Shown: positions 16,441 to 24,489, numbered from the stretch's first letter. The stretch is 64,000 nucleotides of DNA from Pleomorphomonas sp. JP5 (GCF_023721815.1 NZ_JAMDLI010000022.1:496001-560000), one strand, 5' to 3'. Program-made: numbers and translations. The notes: a model not told the origin generated them from the sequence alone.

Positions 16441-16692
16441 ATGAGCGATGCCCTTCTCTCCAAAATCGAGGCCTTCATGGCCCAACAGAACATCGGTGAG
16501 TATCGGTTTGGCATGCTTGCCGCCCGAAACGGTCGATTAGTCGAACGGCTGCGTCGAGGTGGTCGGGTTTGGCCGGAAACCGAGCAGTGTGTTTTGGCAT
16601 TCATTGCCAAGCATCAGTTGTCTCCGGCGAGGTTCGAGCCCGCCAGCCGTAGGCTGCCCAGTAGTCTGGTGGAACTGGGGGCGGACAAATGA
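16441..16692 (+). CDS. Cro-like small regulator
   Basis: An 83-aa basic protein from ATG 16441 (MSDALLSKIEAFMAQQNIGE). The pattern RFGMLAARNGRLVERLRRGG, then VWPETEQCVLAFI, fits the short helix-turn-helix proteins found at the start of early operons in Hyphomicrobiales phages. It begins 13 bases after the perfect operator palindrome, so it should be the first gene controlled by the repressor. A frame upstream to 16396 would run through the operators and is rejected. It overlaps the next gene by ATGA. Confidence 0.7.
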   Translation: MSDALLSKIEAFMAQQNIGEYRFGMLAARNGRLVERLRRGGRVWPETEQCVLAFIAKHQLSPARFEPASRRLPSSLVELGADK

Positions 16693-16814
16693 GCGGGCGA
16701 TCGTTTGTCCGCGCTGCCTCGTTCCCGATCGATCGCTCGGGAATGGCGCTCGTCCTATCGCTCGGAGTGGCGATCGTCGCCGACATCGCGTTCTTTGCGG
16801 GCTCGATTCCATGA
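16689..16814 (+). CDS. 41-aa membrane microprotein
   Basis: ATG 16689 overlaps the stop of the cro-like gene and the frame ends with ATGA overlapping the next gene, so it is embedded in the coupled operon. The peptide has a basic N-terminus (SGRSFVRAASFPIDRSG) and one membrane helix (MALVLSLGVAIVADIAFFAG). Function unknown; an early single-pass protein could act in superinfection exclusion, but nothing shows that. Confidence 0.6.
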   Translation: MSGRSFVRAASFPIDRSGMALVLSLGVAIVADIAFFAGSIP

Positions 16815-17104
16815 GTATCGTGCTTCCACCCGACCAAGGCGCCGCCTTGCTGTGGCTTCGCCAAGCTGGTGGCCGTGCGGGATGCGACAGCGCCGGCAAT
16901 CTCTCCGTTGGTCGCAACCGTTGCCCGCTGGTTTTCGCGCCTTTCGACAGGCTCAACCAACTCGGCCTCGTTGAAATGCGTCTCCCATCCGACAAGGCCG
17001 AATGCCGTCTCTGGGTGCTCGTCACCGAGGCCGGCGCGGCGCTGGAAATCGATCCGGCCGCTGAGAGGCGGCTCGACCAACTCATAAGGAGGTTCGACGA
17101 CTGA
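16811..17104 (+). CDS. unknown early phage protein, possible winged-helix
   Basis: A 97-aa frame starting MSIVLPPDQGAALLWLRQAG with LVEMRLPSDKAECRLWVLVT near the middle, a pattern that could be a small winged-helix. It starts inside the stop of the 41-aa gene. The frame extends further upstream but that would cover the two preceding genes. Nothing in its sequence gives a function. Confidence 0.6.
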   Translation: MSIVLPPDQGAALLWLRQAGGRAGCDSAGNLSVGRNRCPLVFAPFDRLNQLGLVEMRLPSDKAECRLWVLVTEAGAALEIDPAAERRLDQLIRRFDD

Positions 17105-17180
17105 CACGGCGGCAACGCCTCAAGTTCTGACAACCTTCGCCGGTCCGTCCGGCTTGCCCACAACTCCATCATTTCACGCG

Positions 17181-17226
17181 GTTTCCCGCCACGGGAAACC
17201 TTTGCCGTTTTCCCGGAACGGGAAAC
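17181..17226. promoter_or_regulatory. pair of 19-bp palindromic operators
   Basis: GTTTCCCGCCACGGGAAAC (17181-17199) and TTTTCCCGGAACGGGAAAC (17208-17226) share arms TTTCCCG and CGGGAAAC around a 3-base spacer, centre spacing 27 bp. They sit just before the gene at 17241 and differ from the CACGC-type operators, so a second DNA-binding protein is implied. Confidence 0.7.
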
Positions 17227-17240
17227 TCATGAGGTTCGAC

Positions 17241-17720
17241 ATGGCAATTTCCGAGGCTTGGTTTCATCGGCTCAAGGCCGCGACGCGCGACCTGGTCAAG
17301 GTGTGCGGCGGCGTTGTCCGCGCTGGCGAGATCTCCGGCTATTCGAAAACCGAGGTCGGGCGCTGGCAGTCGGCAACCGATACCGACGTGATACCGATCC
17401 CGGCCGCGTTGGCACTTGAGGCTGATAGCGGCCGGGCTTTCGTCTCGTCGGTCATGGCCGAACTCAATGGGCGGCGACTTGGCGAGCCTGGGGCGGATGC
17501 GCGGGAGACGGCGAACCTCGCCCGGACACATGCCGAAGTGGCGCACGCTGTCGGCGAGGCGAGCATCCAGCTAGCGATTGCCCAAGAGGACGGGGTGATA
17601 TCGCCCGGCGAGGCGGAAACCATTGATCGCGCCTATTCGGAGATCGAGCGGCGCGTTGGCGTAGCGCGCATGTCGCTGGCCACTGCCAAGGTGCGGGTGG
17701 TGAAGGGGGACAGGCAATGA
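17241..17720 (+). CDS. putative phage regulator
   Basis: A 159-aa protein. ATG 17241 is chosen because ATGAGG sits 6 bases upstream; an ATG at 17229 and a longer frame from 17154 also exist, but the latter would run through the operator pair. The N-terminal part (FHRLKAATRDLVKVCGGVVR, then AGEISGYSKTEVGRW) looks like a CII-type helix-turn-helix, with the recognition helix around SKTEVGRWQS. The C-terminal half is helical (SEIERRVGVARMSLATAKVR). It may bind the palindromes just upstream. Confidence 0.7.
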   Translation: MAISEAWFHRLKAATRDLVKVCGGVVRAGEISGYSKTEVGRWQSATDTDVIPIPAALALEADSGRAFVSSVMAELNGRRLGEPGADARETANLARTHAEVAHAVGEASIQLAIAQEDGVISPGEAETIDRAYSEIERRVGVARMSLATAKVRVVKGDRQ

Positions 17721-17992
17721 CCGACCTGTTCCAAGCCGCCGACCTTGCGGCGCGGCCGGCGCCGAGGCCAGTTCGGGGCTTTGCTGCGCTGAAGCCATCC
17801 GGCCGGTTTGAGAGGCACGGCAAGGCCGTGTTGTTCGTCCACCATTGCGCCAAGTGCGGCTCGGTCGACGCGCCCTTTGGCTATCTTTGCCACCTCGGCC
17901 CGGCGATGGACGCGGGCGACGCGCGAAAGGCCGGCATCTGGCTTTGCGCCGATTGCCGAGACGTGGTTCTCGCCGAGGAGGACGCAGCGTGA
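17717..17992 (+). CDS. small zinc-ribbon-like phage protein
   Basis: 91 aa, starting by ATGA overlap. HHCAKCGSVDAPFGYLCHLG, then WLCADCRD, provides two CxxC pairs plus one extra Cys/His, as in a zinc ribbon. No further assignment is possible. The operon position suggests an early role. Confidence 0.65.
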   Translation: MTDLFQAADLAARPAPRPVRGFAALKPSGRFERHGKAVLFVHHCAKCGSVDAPFGYLCHLGPAMDAGDARKAGIWLCADCRDVVLAEEDAA

Positions 17993-18573
17993 GCAGCCTC
18001 AACTTCTTTCTTCGTGGCGCGGTGCTTGGTCTCTGCCGGGAGCGGGTTCCGCTTGGCGTTCAGGCTCGCGGGCTGAAGCTTTCCCGGAGTGACGTCAAAG
18101 CGACGGCGCTGGAGTTCCTTGCCAAGGGGATGATCGGAGAGCTGCCAGTCGACGATATCAGGGCAGGGCGCGCGTTCTCGTGGCCAGAGGCGATGCTACC
18201 GGACGCGCCTGAGCTTGCGAGAGACGTGCCGGATTTGCTGGAAAGCAGCCCGGCAAAGGTAGAGCCGCAGCTGGGGGGCACGAGTTTACCAGTCGGCACC
18301 GCTCCGAAGGTTCGCTACTGGCAGGGGCGTGTTGTGTCTCCGCGCCATCTCGTCGGGCTCGATTTGCTCGCAGGCGCACCGCCGGGAATGCCGGTGAGTG
18401 CCGATGCCATGAGCGAGTGTTTACAACAGGCGGGCTTCTCGGGCGCACGGAAGGCCGTGCAAGTGTTGGTGACCGAGCTTCGCCGCATGGGCTTCGTGGT
18501 CAAGTTCACCGCCGGCCTCGGTTATGTGCTGGACGATGGCTCCCGAGCTAAGTGGCTGGGGAGGGCGCGGTGA
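17989..18573 (+). CDS. unknown early phage protein
   Basis: A 194-aa protein starting at GTG 17989 (GTGA overlap). N-terminal part MSSLNFFLRGAVLGLCRERV, then LARDVPDLLE; the C-terminal half (DAMSECLQQAGFSGARKAVQ, VLVTELRRMGFVVKFTAGLG) could be a small winged-helix. I do not recognise the family. It sits between the zinc-ribbon gene and the run leading to the replication protein. Confidence 0.65.
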   Translation: MSSLNFFLRGAVLGLCRERVPLGVQARGLKLSRSDVKATALEFLAKGMIGELPVDDIRAGRAFSWPEAMLPDAPELARDVPDLLESSPAKVEPQLGGTSLPVGTAPKVRYWQGRVVSPRHLVGLDLLAGAPPGMPVSADAMSECLQQAGFSGARKAVQVLVTELRRMGFVVKFTAGLGYVLDDGSRAKWLGRAR

Positions 18574-18776
18574 CCGACCTTCATTGCAAGCCGGCCCTCC
18601 GGCTGATCAACCTGCGCTCGGCGCTGTGGAGCATCCTGGGCTTACCGCCGAGTTCGACCGATGGGGAGATCATCGCGGCCGTGCGCAAGTGTGCTTCTGG
18701 CCGCGCAGAAGCACCGTTTGGCGAAGGCGTGGCTCACCCGTTCATTCTCGCCGTCATAGACGAGGATGCACCATGA
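18570..18776 (+). CDS. unknown 68-aa early phage protein
   Basis: GTG 18570 overlaps the previous stop, and the stop overlaps the next ATG. The peptide (LRSALWSILGLPPSSTDGEI, IAAVRKC) is helical with a short Gly/Pro turn. Existence rests on the overlaps at both ends and operon continuity; function unknown. Confidence 0.6.
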   Translation: MTDLHCKPALRLINLRSALWSILGLPPSSTDGEIIAAVRKCASGRAEAPFGEGVAHPFILAVIDEDAP

Positions 18777-19081
18777 CGGACGCCGTATCGGGGCGGCGAC
18801 CAAAGCCGTCGATCGACGATCAGATTGCCGCCATCAGGCAGCTGATCGACTGGGAGACGACGCGCCTGGAGTTCAAGGTTTCACGCGGGCAGATGCGTGC
18901 GGACACCGCGCAACGAAGGCTCGACGCACTCGGCGCCGCCTTCGCCACGCTGACCTTTGTCCGTCGCTACGGTGCCGCCATCCGAACATGTGTTGAAGCC
19001 GAACGCGCTTTCGCGAGAGAGCGCGTGGCGGAACTAGAGGCTTTGCAGTCAAGCGGCGAAGCCGAAAGGGAGGCCGCATGA
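18773..19081 (+). CDS. unknown helical early phage protein
   Basis: 102 aa, rich in Arg, Glu and Ala, probably all-helical (IDDQIAAIRQLIDWETTRLE, TAQRRLDALGAAFATL). No membrane segment or catalytic motif. It overlaps the replication gene by ATGA and may be a partner of it, but only position suggests so. Confidence 0.65.
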   Translation: MTDAVSGRRPKPSIDDQIAAIRQLIDWETTRLEFKVSRGQMRADTAQRRLDALGAAFATLTFVRRYGAAIRTCVEAERAFARERVAELEALQSSGEAEREAA

Positions 19082-20196
19082 GCGGGCCACGATTTTCCAT
19101 CATCCCAGCGGCCGCCGTAGTCGACACGCGCTTGGAAGGACGAGATCTTCAGGTTCTTGCCCTGCTTGGAACTCACACCAACGAAGACGGATGGTGTCGC
19201 CGTTCCCAAGTGAAGATGGCCGAACAGCTCAAGTGCGCTCGATCCACGGTGCAAGCCGCTCTACGTCGGCTTGGAGAGGCCGACTATGTCGAGGTGAAAA
19301 CCGAGATGCGACGCGACGGTGGAGACGCTTCGCACTGGTACCGGGTGCGCCTCGATGTGAACCCCGAGCAGTCATCGGCAGCGGGTTCGCATGTGCTCTA
19401 CGACGACGATGATACCCCCTGCCGACAGGCCGGCACCCCTGCCGGCCCTAGATCGGCACCCCCTGCCGGCCCTGGATCGGCACCATTAACGAAAGAATCT
19501 AACGATCAAGATCTAACGATACCCCCTAAAGCCCCCCGAGGGGCGAGAGAGACGCGCGCGAACGAAGATGACGAGGAAGGCTTCGATAGGTTCTTCCAGG
19601 TGTGGACGTCTGCCGATCCAGCGCAACGGTTCGACAACCGAGGACGCGCCTTTGCGGCATGGCGGCGTTTGTCGGGGGCGGAACGGGTAGCGGCAGCTGT
19701 GCCGGCCACCATCGCGGCGGTGATCGCCGGTCAGCGGAGATCGAAGCGGACTGGGCTCATGGAGGCGGCACGCTATCTCCGCGATAAGGCTTTCGAGAGG
19801 GTGGAAGCCACACCCTCGGCGTCAGGTCCGGGTGAGCTGGTGCCGTTGCCGCTGTTTGGGCGGGCTTGGTGGTGTCGGTTCTTCGAGCATGCCAAGGGCG
19901 GCGGACGTTCGCCTACGGCCGGCAAGGCGAAGTTCATGGCTCAACAGGCGGAACGGGGGCAGGGAGTCGCGGTGACGCTTGCCGAGGCTCAAGCGATGGA
20001 GAGCGCATCGAGGAGCTTCGCCTATGTGCTGGTCGCTTCGCCTGAGTTCGTGGCGTGGCGCGAGTGGTTCGCCGATCGGGGCTTCAGGCTTCCACGGCCG
20101 GTCAAGGTCGATCGGATCTGGATGCCATCGGTGAGGCCACCGGAGGAGCCGACAGGCGGGCAATTTCAGACAACTCAGGGCGAGGGCGTGCGATGA
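19078..20196 (+). CDS. phage replication protein with N-terminal winged helix
   Basis: A 372-aa protein. Residues ~10-80 (LQVLALLGTHTNEDGWCRRS, then AEQLKCARSTVQAALRRLGE) form a winged-helix like those of phage replication initiators. A disordered linker (~95-165) rich in Pro, Gly, Asp and Glu follows, then a helical C-terminal part. The linker DNA carries iteron-like repeats and an AT-rich block, reminiscent of lambda O, where ori lies within the initiator gene. It is the largest protein of the early operon. No helicase or primase motif is present, so it should recruit the host DnaB. Confidence 0.75.
   Translation: MSGPRFSIIPAAAVVDTRLEGRDLQVLALLGTHTNEDGWCRRSQVKMAEQLKCARSTVQAALRRLGEADYVEVKTEMRRDGGDASHWYRVRLDVNPEQSSAAGSHVLYDDDDTPCRQAGTPAGPRSAPPAGPGSAPLTKESNDQDLTIPPKAPRGARETRANEDDEEGFDRFFQVWTSADPAQRFDNRGRAFAAWRRLSGAERVAAAVPATIAAVIAGQRRSKRTGLMEAARYLRDKAFERVEATPSASGPGELVPLPLFGRAWWCRFFEHAKGGGRSPTAGKAKFMAQQAERGQGVAVTLAEAQAMESASRSFAYVLVASPEFVAWREWFADRGFRLPRPVKVDRIWMPSVRPPEEPTGGQFQTTQGEGVR
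19419..19520. repeat. iteron-like repeats and AT-rich block: candidate phage origin
   Basis: Two 24-bp units (19439-19462 and 19463-19486) beginning CTGCCGGCCCT(A/G)GATCGG are preceded by a partial unit (19419-19438). They are followed by an AT-rich stretch with ATCTAACGAT repeated at 19497 and 19511. All lies in the linker-coding part of the replication gene. Origin function is inferred from the lambda-O analogy. Confidence 0.5.
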
Positions 20197-20720
20197 CTGC
20201 TAACGCAAGAATTGAAGTATCTGTCGCAAGTCCTTGGTTTAAAGACAAAACGGATAGGGTTCTCGTTCGCGCTTCGGAGACGATCCGACGCCTTGCCGCC
20301 AAGTCTCCGGAGCGAGGCGGCCTCAGCCGGTTGGCGATCGTTGCGGCTGGCTACGTCGTGTCACTTGCCGAGGCAGCGCAGGCGAGCGGCTCTTCGGCGA
20401 TCGACTACCGCGTGATCCGGGTGGACACCTCGACCAAGCCATACGACGGGCCGGCCGATACGATCCTCGGCGCAAAGACCGAGCTCGCAATGATCGCCGC
20501 GTACATCGGGCAACCCGACTGGTCGATCCTGATGGCGATCTGCGTGGAAGGGCGAACGATCGAGGAGGCCGCCAAGGCTTGGCCTACGGTCAAGGTGTTG
20601 AACGGAAAGGCGGACAAGGAGACGTGCGCCGCGATTGGGCGCCGTTTGCGAGACGCCCTATGCCTCGTCGGTGAAAGGTTTGTCCCCAACTCGATGAAAC
20701 CCCGCCTGGGGTCGCCTTGA
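20193..20720 (+). CDS. unknown protein ending the early operon
   Basis: 175 aa from ATG 20193 (ATGA overlap with the replication gene). Contains RVDTSTKPYDGPADTILGAK, then helical sequence (EEAAKAWPTVKVLNGKADKE) and a C-terminus rich in Arg/Lys. The size and place would suit a late-gene activator or replication helper, but no motif supports either. A terminator follows 60 bases later. Confidence 0.6.
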   Translation: MTANARIEVSVASPWFKDKTDRVLVRASETIRRLAAKSPERGGLSRLAIVAAGYVVSLAEAAQASGSSAIDYRVIRVDTSTKPYDGPADTILGAKTELAMIAAYIGQPDWSILMAICVEGRTIEEAAKAWPTVKVLNGKADKETCAAIGRRLRDALCLVGERFVPNSMKPRLGSP

Positions 20721-20780
20721 CTTCTCCGGGGAAGATAATCAGTTTTTGCCACATTGAAGAATTGCGCCTTCGGGCAGCGA

Positions 20781-20810
20781 AGCCGGGTTGGATCTCCAGC
20801 CCGGCTTTTT
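20781..20810 (+). terminator. intrinsic terminator between early and late regions
   Basis: Stem AGCCGGG/CCCGGCT (7 bp, 12-base loop that can pair further) followed by TTTT. It separates the early operon from the morphogenesis genes, a natural place for antitermination control. Confidence 0.7.
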
Positions 20811-20826
20811 CTATGGCGGTGCGCTG

Positions 20827-21546
20827 ATGGAATTCGAAATTCGGGCGAACATGGCCGATGTGTCGGCGAGGCTGGCATCGGTTGCCAGCGAGCAGATCCC
20901 GTTTGCCACGGCGCTCGCGCTGACCTGGACGGCCAAGGATGTGCTCGCCGCCGAGAAGCGCACGATGGGGCAGGTGTTCGATCGGCCGACGCCGTTTTCC
21001 AAGAACGCCTTCCAGGTGGTGCCCGCCACGAAGACGCGGCTCGTTGCCTCGGTGGTGCAGAAGACGGCGACAGGCACCTCGCATCCTCGCAACTGGTTCA
21101 ATCCTCAGGTCCATGGTGGGACGCGTCGACACAAGGCTTTCGAGCGGCATCTGATCGCAGTCGGTGCGATGCCGTCGAACCTCTACGCAGTGCCGTCGCG
21201 GGCCTGTCCCAAGGATGCCTATGGCAACGTGCGCGGCTCTGTGATCATGCAGATCCTGTCCGACCTTGGCGCACAGGCGGTCGACGTCTGGCAGAATGCC
21301 TCGGCTCGATCGCGGCGACGCAACCGGCGGGAGCGGTTCTTTCTGCTGAAGGCGTCGAACACGCCTCTCGCCATCGCCATCAACAAGGGCGGCCGGCTCG
21401 TCGTCTACTTCAACTACGTGCGGACCCCGAACTACCGGAAGCGCTTCCCCTTCTACGAGGTCGGGCAGTCGGTAGGCGAGGCACTGGCAGCGACGAACTT
21501 CCGGAAGGCCTTCACCACGGCCATCGCCAGCCGGCGCCGAGGCTGA
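20827..21546 (+). CDS. unknown phage protein ahead of the terminase
   Basis: 239 aa from ATG 20827. Starts MEFEIRANMADVSARLASVA; later a strongly basic part (ARSRRRNRRERFFLLKASNT) and GGRLVVYFNYVRTPNYRKRF. The opening resembles tail-completion or HK97 gp10-like proteins, but the location before the small terminase is unusual for those. It lies between the terminator and the candidate cos region. I do not assign a function. Confidence 0.6.
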   Translation: MEFEIRANMADVSARLASVASEQIPFATALALTWTAKDVLAAEKRTMGQVFDRPTPFSKNAFQVVPATKTRLVASVVQKTATGTSHPRNWFNPQVHGGTRRHKAFERHLIAVGAMPSNLYAVPSRACPKDAYGNVRGSVIMQILSDLGAQAVDVWQNASARSRRRNRRERFFLLKASNTPLAIAINKGGRLVVYFNYVRTPNYRKRFPFYEVGQSVGEALAATNFRKAFTTAIASRRRG

Positions 21547-21709
21547 CCGGCCTCTGAGAAAAAGCCGATCCGACGCGGGGCCCCAACCCTTTTGGGTCCT
21601 TCCAGAGAAAAACCCGCCTGGGGGTAATTCGCTCCCCGGTCGGTCGATCTGTGCGCATCTCGAAAGCGCGTTGGGTTGATATTGTTGTTGTTGTTCAAGA
21701 GGGTGCGAC
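21547..21709. other. non-coding region upstream of terminase, candidate cos site
   Basis: 163 bases with no gene. It contains a GC-rich palindromic stretch around GGGGCCCCAACCC (about 21576-21590) and a (TTG)n run at about 21682-21695. In lambda-like phages with Nu1/GpA terminase the cos site lies directly upstream of the small subunit gene. The cut positions cannot be read. Confidence 0.35.
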
Positions 21710-22315
21710 GTGACGACTGACGTTGAGCGCTTCCCGCTGCCGCAAGGTGTGGCCGATGCCGTTCTCAACAAGTCCCAGCTTGCGCGCGCCCTCAACGTCT
21801 CGGAACCAACCGTTGATCGTTGGATCGGCGACGGGATGCCGGTGCTCTCGACCGGTACGAATGGCCGTTCCTATGAGTTCCAGCTTTCCGAGTGCTACGC
21901 TTGGCGCAAAGCACGGGAAGCCGAGCGGGAAGCCGAGAACGATGCGGCCGAACGTGCGGTTCAGGAAATGCGCCTCGCCCTGGTCGGTGGGAAAGCTGGA
22001 ACGTCCGAGCAAGCGTTGCCACCACGCGAACGGCGCGAGCTCTATGCGGCCGAACGCGAGTACATGGCCATGTCGCAGGCGCGCGGCGAGTTGGTGCGTT
22101 TTGACGACATGGTCGACGTGCTCGACGGTGCGCTAGCTGCTGTCCGAGCCGGTATCGAGGCAATGCCCGATCGCCTTGGCCGCGAACTGTCGTTGACCAC
22201 TCCGCAAGTCCTGGTCGCCGTCCGGCTCGCCGACGACATCCTCGACGATCTCTCGAAGTCGCTTGCCAAGTTCGTAGAACAGCAGCGGGCGAAGGGCGAG
22301 AAGGTATCCGCATGA
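21710..22315 (+). CDS. terminase small subunit, Nu1 type
   Basis: 201 aa. The N-terminal winged-helix (LNKSQLARALNVSEPTVDRW, IGDGMPVL) is the lambda Nu1 DNA-binding fold that recognises cosB. A long charged helix and a C-terminal part for binding the large subunit follow. GTG 21710 has AGAGGG 6 bases upstream. Overlaps terL by ATGA. Confidence 0.85.
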   Translation: MTTDVERFPLPQGVADAVLNKSQLARALNVSEPTVDRWIGDGMPVLSTGTNGRSYEFQLSECYAWRKAREAEREAENDAAERAVQEMRLALVGGKAGTSEQALPPRERRELYAAEREYMAMSQARGELVRFDDMVDVLDGALAAVRAGIEAMPDRLGRELSLTTPQVLVAVRLADDILDDLSKSLAKFVEQQRAKGEKVSA

Positions 22316-24489
22316 ACGTTCAGAGCTTCCGCCGCGACCGTGAAGGGCCGGTGCCGTCCTTCGCACGAGCCGTGAGCGCGCTTGCGGCCACCGTCAAATC
22401 CGTGGCGCCGATCGAGCGGGTTTCGGTTGCCGCCGCCGCAGAGATGTATCGGCGGATCTCCTCGGGTGGTGCTCGCACCAAATGGCGCAACGACGTCGCG
22501 CCTTACATGGTCGAGCCGATGGACATGACCGACAGTCGGCGTTTTCGCGGGCTGATCTTCGTGGGCCCGGCGCGTTCGGTGAAGTCGGAAGCGCTGATCA
22601 ACAACGTGATCGCCCATCGCGTGAAGTGCCGGCCGCGCGTCGGCCGTCTGATCTGCCCCGATGAGAAGGCGGCGCGCGAATACTCGCTGTCGAAGCTCGA
22701 CACGATGATCTGGGACTCGCCCGACATTTCGGCGCAGATCATGCCGGGCCGCTACTCGATGACCACCTACGAGAAGCGCTTCCTTGGCGGGATGCGCCTC
22801 ACGCTCGGATGGCCGGTGAAGTCGCATCTTGCGATGGTCGACCTCTTCGACATCCTCTTCACCGACTATGACCGCATGCCGATGGACGTCGACGGCGAGG
22901 GCTCGCCCTGGGGCCTCGGCTTCAAGCGTATCCAGACCTTCGGCACGCAGGGCATGGCGATCGCCGAGAGTTCGCCGGGCAAGCCGATCCTTGACGAGGC
23001 GTGGCGGGCGCCGGCCGACGCACCGCACATGGCGCCGCCGTGCGATGGCATCCTGTCGCTCTACAACGACGGCACGCGCGCCCGTCGCTACTGGCAGTGT
23101 GATCATTGCGGCGAACTGTTCGAACCGGATTTCAAGCTGTTCGACTATCCCAAGGACGGCGATCCGATGGAGCGCGGCCGAAAGGCGGTGATGCTCTGTC
23201 CGCATTGCGGTGGGGTCCACGAGCCGGCGCGTCGGCGGGATCTCGATGCGGCCGGGGTGTGGCTGCACGAAGGACCGGGCGGCGTACTCGCCCGGATCGA
23301 TGACGAGGTGCGCGACACCGAAATCGTCTCCTACTGGCTGAAGGGGCCATGCGCCGCCTTCCAGCCTTGGGCACAGCTCGTCAGCCAATATCTGACGGCC
23401 AAGGAGACCTATGACGCGACCGGCAGCGAAGAGAAGCTGAAGACGACCGTCAACGTCGATCAGGCATTGCCCTACAAGCCGCAGTCGGCCGACAGCGAAA
23501 CCGAACTGACGCCGGATACGCTCCGCGACAAGCCGGCGCCGATCGTCGTCAAGACACTGCCGGCCGGCACGCGCTTCGTCCTGTTGTCGGTCGACGTGCA
23601 GGCAAATCGCTTCGTCGTTCAGGCGGACGCCTTCGGTCTCGGACTTGAGCGCTGGATGGTCGACCGCTTCGACATCCACGCGCCGCCGGCCAAGGCGCCC
23701 GGCGCCGGGACGCGCGCCATTGCGCCGCCGCTCTATTCCGAGGATTGGGCAGCGCTCGACGAGCTGTTGAGCAAGCCCTATCCGGTGGAGGGTAGCGGTT
23801 GGCGGATGCTGCCGGCGGCGATCATCGTCGACAGCGGCGGCGCGCCTGGCACCACGCAAAACGCCTACGCTTGGTGGCGCAAGGCGCGTAAAGCGTTCGG
23901 CCGGCGCCGGGTGTTCCTGGTGAAGGGCCTCGGTGGCGTTGATCGCCAGCCCCGTGCTCAGGAACGCGAGCCGGAGAAGATCGACCAGACGCGACAGACC
24001 AAGGCCAATCCACGCCGCCGCAAGACGGTCAACGTGGTGTTCGCGGCGTCCGACGTCCTCAAAGACGAAGTTGCCGTTTCGTTGGCGCGCAAGGTTCCGG
24101 GGCCGGGTGCCTATCACTTGGCGTCCGGACTGCCGCCGGAGGTCTACACCGAACTATGCGCCGAACGCCGATCGGCGGACGGCTGGGAGCCGAAGCCGGG
24201 GCAACGGCGTAACGAGGCTTTCGACTGTGCCTATTACGGCAAGGCGCTCGCCATCGTGCTCGGCGCCGAGTCCATTGACTGGACCAATCCGCCGCTTTGG
24301 GCCGCCTCGATCGAGGCCAACGCGTGGGCGCTCAGACCGGAAAATGACAACGCACCGGCTCCGCTCGCTCCGGCGGCTCCGCAAGCATCGGCGACAATCG
24401 AAACAACGGAAGACACCAAGGCGCCGCCTCCGGCGCCCGTCGCGGCAAGGCCTCGCGGCCGCCGGATGCGCTCAAGAGGACTGAGATAA
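22312..24489 (+). CDS. terminase large subunit, GpA family
   Basis: A 725-aa packaging motor. The ATPase has a Walker A-like FVGPARSVKSEALINN near residue 85 and a Walker B-like FDILFTDYDRMP near residue 180. Paired Cys residues (CDHCGELFEPDFKLFD, CPHCGG) form a zinc-binding insert as in other GpA proteins. The C-terminal half carries the nuclease (SVDVQANRFVVQADAFGLGL, IVDSGGAPGTTQNAY). It makes cos ends and pumps DNA into the prohead. A disordered Pro/Ala tail ends the protein. Confidence 0.93.
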   Translation: MNVQSFRRDREGPVPSFARAVSALAATVKSVAPIERVSVAAAAEMYRRISSGGARTKWRNDVAPYMVEPMDMTDSRRFRGLIFVGPARSVKSEALINNVIAHRVKCRPRVGRLICPDEKAAREYSLSKLDTMIWDSPDISAQIMPGRYSMTTYEKRFLGGMRLTLGWPVKSHLAMVDLFDILFTDYDRMPMDVDGEGSPWGLGFKRIQTFGTQGMAIAESSPGKPILDEAWRAPADAPHMAPPCDGILSLYNDGTRARRYWQCDHCGELFEPDFKLFDYPKDGDPMERGRKAVMLCPHCGGVHEPARRRDLDAAGVWLHEGPGGVLARIDDEVRDTEIVSYWLKGPCAAFQPWAQLVSQYLTAKETYDATGSEEKLKTTVNVDQALPYKPQSADSETELTPDTLRDKPAPIVVKTLPAGTRFVLLSVDVQANRFVVQADAFGLGLERWMVDRFDIHAPPAKAPGAGTRAIAPPLYSEDWAALDELLSKPYPVEGSGWRMLPAAIIVDSGGAPGTTQNAYAWWRKARKAFGRRRVFLVKGLGGVDRQPRAQEREPEKIDQTRQTKANPRRRKTVNVVFAASDVLKDEVAVSLARKVPGPGAYHLASGLPPEVYTELCAERRSADGWEPKPGQRRNEAFDCAYYGKALAIVLGAESIDWTNPPLWAASIEANAWALRPENDNAPAPLAPAAPQASATIETTEDTKAPPPAPVAARPRGRRMRSRGLR

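Noticed and set aside
17154-17240. Extended N-terminus of the regulator starting at 17241
   Set aside because: It would translate the TTTCCCG palindromes; ATGAGG six bases before 17241 gives a better start.
22042-24117. 691-codon minus-strand frame opposite the terminase genes
   Set aside because: Length is explained by high GC and codon bias of terL; no motif, and it would oppose the late operon.
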